64,000 nt of DNA from positions 62,001 through 126,000 of the forward strand of contig WGLN01000004.1 of NCBI GenBank assembly GCA_016125555.1, in the 5' to 3' direction. A model generated the notes under the pieces. It did not search any database. It was not told where the DNA came from and saw only the letters and a program-made list of their open reading frames with translations. Shown one piece after another: positions 61,888-64,000 of this stretch. The DNA comes from Porphyrobacter sp. GTDB taxonomy: Bacteria; Pseudomonadota; Alphaproteobacteria; Sphingomonadales; Sphingomonadaceae. The position numbers and the translations under genes are program-made. The first letter of the stretch is position 1; each line of letters starts with the position of its first letter.

Positions 61888-63260
61888 CAGGCGGACTCCT
61901 TGATGCTGGCTTCAAGCTCGCGGGCGAGCACGTCGATGTCTTCCTCGGTGGTGGTCTCGGTCACGGCGACGAGCAGAGCGTGTTCGAGCGCCGCGACACC
62001 CGGGTAGAGCCGCCCGAGCGAAACCCCGCCGAGCACGCCGCGCTCGGCCAGGTCGCGCACGATCTGGCGCGCCGGCTTGCCGCCGAGCATCAGCGTGAAC
62101 TCGTTGAAGAAGGCGTTGTTGAGCACCTCGACACCCGGCACCTGCGCCAGCCGGTCGGCGGCGCGGCAGGCGAGGCGGTGGTTCTCGGCGGCGAGTTCGC
62201 GCAGGCCCCGCTCGCCGAGCAGGGTCATGTGCACGCTGAAGGCCAGCGCGCAGAGGCCCGAATTGGTGCAGATGTTGCTGGTCGCCTTCTCGCGGCGGAT
62301 GTGCTGTTCGCGGGTCGAGAGGGTGAGCACGAAGCCGCGCTTGCCTTCGGCATCGACCGTCTCGCCGCAGAGCCGCCCCGGCATCTGGCGCACGTGCTTG
62401 GGATCGCGCACCGCGAAGAGGCCGAGGTAGGGCCCGCCGAATTGCAGGCCGACGCCCAGCGACTGCCCCTCGCCCACAACGATGTCCGCGCCCATCTCGC
62501 CCGGCGAGCGGATCGCGCCCAGCGCCACAGGTTCGGTGTTCACCACCACCAGCAGAGCGCCCTTGGCGTGGGCGGCCTCGGCCACCGGGGTAAGGTCGCT
62601 GATGCGGCCGAGGATGTCGGGATATTGCACCACCACGCAGGCGGTGTCCTCGTCGATGCGGGCGATCAGGCCTTCAAGGTCCGGCTCTGGCTGGATGGCG
62701 GGCTGCGCGTCGGCGATCTCATCGCCGGTGAAGTGCGCCATGGTCTTGACCACCTGCGCATAGTGCGGGTGGAGCGCGCCCGAGAGCACCGCGCGCTTCC
62801 TGCGGGTGACGCGGGTCGCCATCGCCACCGCCTCCCAGCACGCGGTCGAGCCGTCATAGAGCGAGGCATTGGCCACCGCGCAGCCATAGAGCCGCGCAAC
62901 CTGGGTCTGGAACTCGAACAGCATCTGCAGCGTGCCCTGCGCGATTTCCGGCTGGTAGGGCGTGTAGGCGGTCAGGAACTCGCCGCGCTGGATGATCGTG
63001 TCGACGCTCGCTGGGACATGGTGGCGATAGGCGCCTGCCCCGAGGAAGAACGGCACATCGCCCGCAACGAGGTTCTTCGCCGCAAGCGCCTTCATGTGGC
63101 GTTCGACCGCCATCTCGCTGGCGTGCATCGGCAGGCCCGCGATCGGCCCGTCGAGCCGGGCGACCTCGGGCACATCGACGAACAGGTCGTCGACGCTTGC
63201 GGCGCCGATTTTCTCGAGCATCGCGGCCCGGTCGGTGTCTGTGAGGGGAAGGTAGCGCAT
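61887..63260 (-). CDS. gcvPA: Glycine dehydrogenase (decarboxylating) subunit 1
   Basis: This 457-residue subunit pairs with GcvPB to form the heterotetrameric P-protein. Signatures include [61 protein letters not shown] and [15 protein letters not shown]. It lacks the PLP lysine, as expected for this half. The ATG at 63260 follows AACCTCCCTCCC-complement spacing with a GGGAGGG region upstream. A glycosyltransferase-like gene ends 32 bases upstream on the same strand. Confidence 0.95.
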   Translation of the reverse strand: MRYLPLTDTDRAAMLEKIGAASVDDLFVDVPEVARLDGPIAGLPMHASEMAVERHMKALAAKNLVAGDVPFFLGAGAYRHHVPASVDTIIQRGEFLTAYTPYQPEIAQGTLQMLFEFQTQVARLYGCAVANASLYDGSTACWEAVAMATRVTRRKRAVLSGALHPHYAQVVKTMAHFTGDEIADAQPAIQPEPDLEGLIARIDEDTACVVVQYPDILGRISDLTPVAEAAHAKGALLVVVNTEPVALGAIRSPGEMGADIVVGEGQSLGVGLQFGGPYLGLFAVRDPKHVRQMPGRLCGETVDAEGKRGFVLTLSTREQHIRREKATSNICTNSGLCALAFSVHMTLLGERGLRELAAENHRLACRAADRLAQVPGVEVLNNAFFNEFTLMLGGKPARQIVRDLAERGVLGGVSLGRLYPGVAALEHALLVAVTETTTEEDIDVLARELEASIKESA

Positions 63261-63292
63261 GGGAGGGAGGTTTTCCGTGGCTGGGGTGAAGG

Positions 63293-64000
63293 TCAGGCGG
63301 GTGGCGGCGCAGCGCTCAGCTGCGCGAGAGCGACGAGGGTTCCGGCAAAGCGCGCAGGCCCCTTGTGCGAGGTACGCATCCACGGGGCAGCCCAGATGCG
63401 GTGGCCCGCATCGCGCACGCGGCGGCAGAAGGCATAATCCTCTGAAAGGAGCTGTCCGCTGTCGGGATCGATAAGCGGCTGGAACAGCGCGAACAGGTGC
63501 TCGCCGACCTGCCCCTCGGCGCGGTCCTGCAGGTCGGGGAGGTAACGCAGTTCGGGGTGGCGTGCGCACAGCGTCTCGATCACGTCGCGGCGCACCAGCA
63601 TCAACCCCGTGCCAATCCGCGCCAGTTCGAGCGGCTGGTCGATCCGCACTCCGGCAGACGGATCGAGTGCGTCGAGCGCGAAGACGCCTGCATAGCGTTC
63701 GAGATCGGCGGGATCGCCCTGCGCCAGCCCCTTGGCGGCAGCCGCGGCCACGAGCTTCCAGTTGATCCGCCGCTTCGGGCAGGGTGCGCCGATCACGGCG
63801 AGCCGGTCGTCGGCCTGCATCAGGTCGAGCAGTGCCAGCACCTCCTCGGGGGAGAAACCGATATCGCCGTCGACGAACAGCAGGTGGGTCGCATCGGACT
63901 GGCGGAAGGCCCCCACCAGCGCGTTGCGCGCGCGGTCGATCGCCGCGTTGTCGCTGAGGAAGGCAAAGCGCACCGCCACGCCGCGCCGCTCGGCCGCGCT
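63293..64000 (-). CDS. Glycosyltransferase-like protein, 5' end outside window
   Basis: The visible 235 codons resemble GT-A-type sugar transferases: [38 protein letters not shown] (with a D-x-D metal motif), [15 protein letters not shown] and [20 protein letters not shown]. The frame continues to base 64000 without a stop and has no convincing start, so the gene begins beyond the window. Substrate unknown. It lies upstream of gcvPA on the same strand. Confidence 0.78.
   Translation of the reverse strand, partial: SAAERRGVAVRFAFLSDNAAIDRARNALVGAFRQSDATHLLFVDGDIGFSPEEVLALLDLMQADDRLAVIGAPCPKRRINWKLVAAAAAKGLAQGDPADLERYAGVFALDALDPSAGVRIDQPLELARIGTGLMLVRRDVIETLCARHPELRYLPDLQDRAEGQVGEHLFALFQPLIDPDSGQLLSEDYAFCRRVRDAGHRIWAAPWMRTSHKGPARFAGTLVALAQLSAAPPPA

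Noticed and set aside
1..64000. CRISPR array, intact IS element or prophage
   Set aside because: No regularly spaced repeats, no transposase and no phage structural genes were seen.

Overview
The window is GC-rich, densely coded DNA from an alphaproteobacterium. The crtY-crtI-crtB carotenoid cluster, the TonB-dependent receptor paired with a beta-propeller phytase, the many 4-base gene overlaps and the protein signatures point to Sphingomonadales, most likely Erythrobacteraceae (Erythrobacter/Porphyrobacter relatives). That placement is inference from family resemblance, not from a marker gene. The window holds about 50 protein genes, one tRNA, and no rRNA, intact insertion sequence or CRISPR array.

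Layout. 1-3.6 kb: carotenoid operon (lycopene cyclase 3' end, phytoene desaturase, a LOG-family protein, phytoene synthase). 3.6-7.7 kb: SnoaL-like protein and a two-subunit biotin-dependent acyl-CoA carboxylase with a 28-base perfect inverted repeat between the subunits. 7.7-12.5 kb: Bcr/CflA exporter, DinB, NUDIX hydrolase, 6-phosphogluconolactonase, Dps, membrane protein. 12.6-16.5 kb: phytase lipoprotein and its TonB receptor. 16.7-21 kb: SDR, zinc alcohol dehydrogenase, Ntn-hydrolase acylase of the AHL-acylase type. 21.1-27.9 kb: TIR-TolB-TPR membrane protein, small lipoprotein, Sel1-trypsin protease, SLOG-like multi-TM protein, ending at tRNA-Gly(CCC) beside an integrase remnant.

28.3-34.9 kb: two convergent, fully overlapping operons. 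One is a phosphorelay (hybrid kinase, response regulator, Hpt). The other is response regulator, TPR/YaiO-like outer-membrane barrel, HEAT-repeat membrane protein and processive GT2 synthase, which looks like a regulated polysaccharide synthesis and secretion module. 35.1-39.7 kb: GGDEF/EAL protein with a cupredoxin-like protein, divergent from DUF3034 and a truncated haemoglobin. 39.8-43.8 kb: an ECF sigma/anti-sigma pair divergent from a secreted subtilase and flanked by two other secreted proteins. Four matching promoter-like sites suggest one small extracytoplasmic-stress regulon.

43.9-48.2 kb: solitary AceE-like E1, leuB, EEP phosphatase. 48.2-53.8 kb: an MFP-RND-OMF efflux operon whose RND pump is split by a single in-frame TAA. 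53.9-57.3 kb: M24 peptidase, mmsA, lipoprotein. 57.3-60.3 kb: Nmad3 protein, nucleotidyltransferase, polysaccharide flippase. 60.3-63.3 kb: gcvPB/gcvPA. The last gene, glycosyltransferase-like, runs off the right edge. The observations most worth follow-up are the ECF regulon with its bidirectional palindromic promoter, the phosphorelay/GT2 island, the nonsense-interrupted RND pump, the low-GC inlay in the carboxylase, and the TIR / protease / SLOG neighbourhood.
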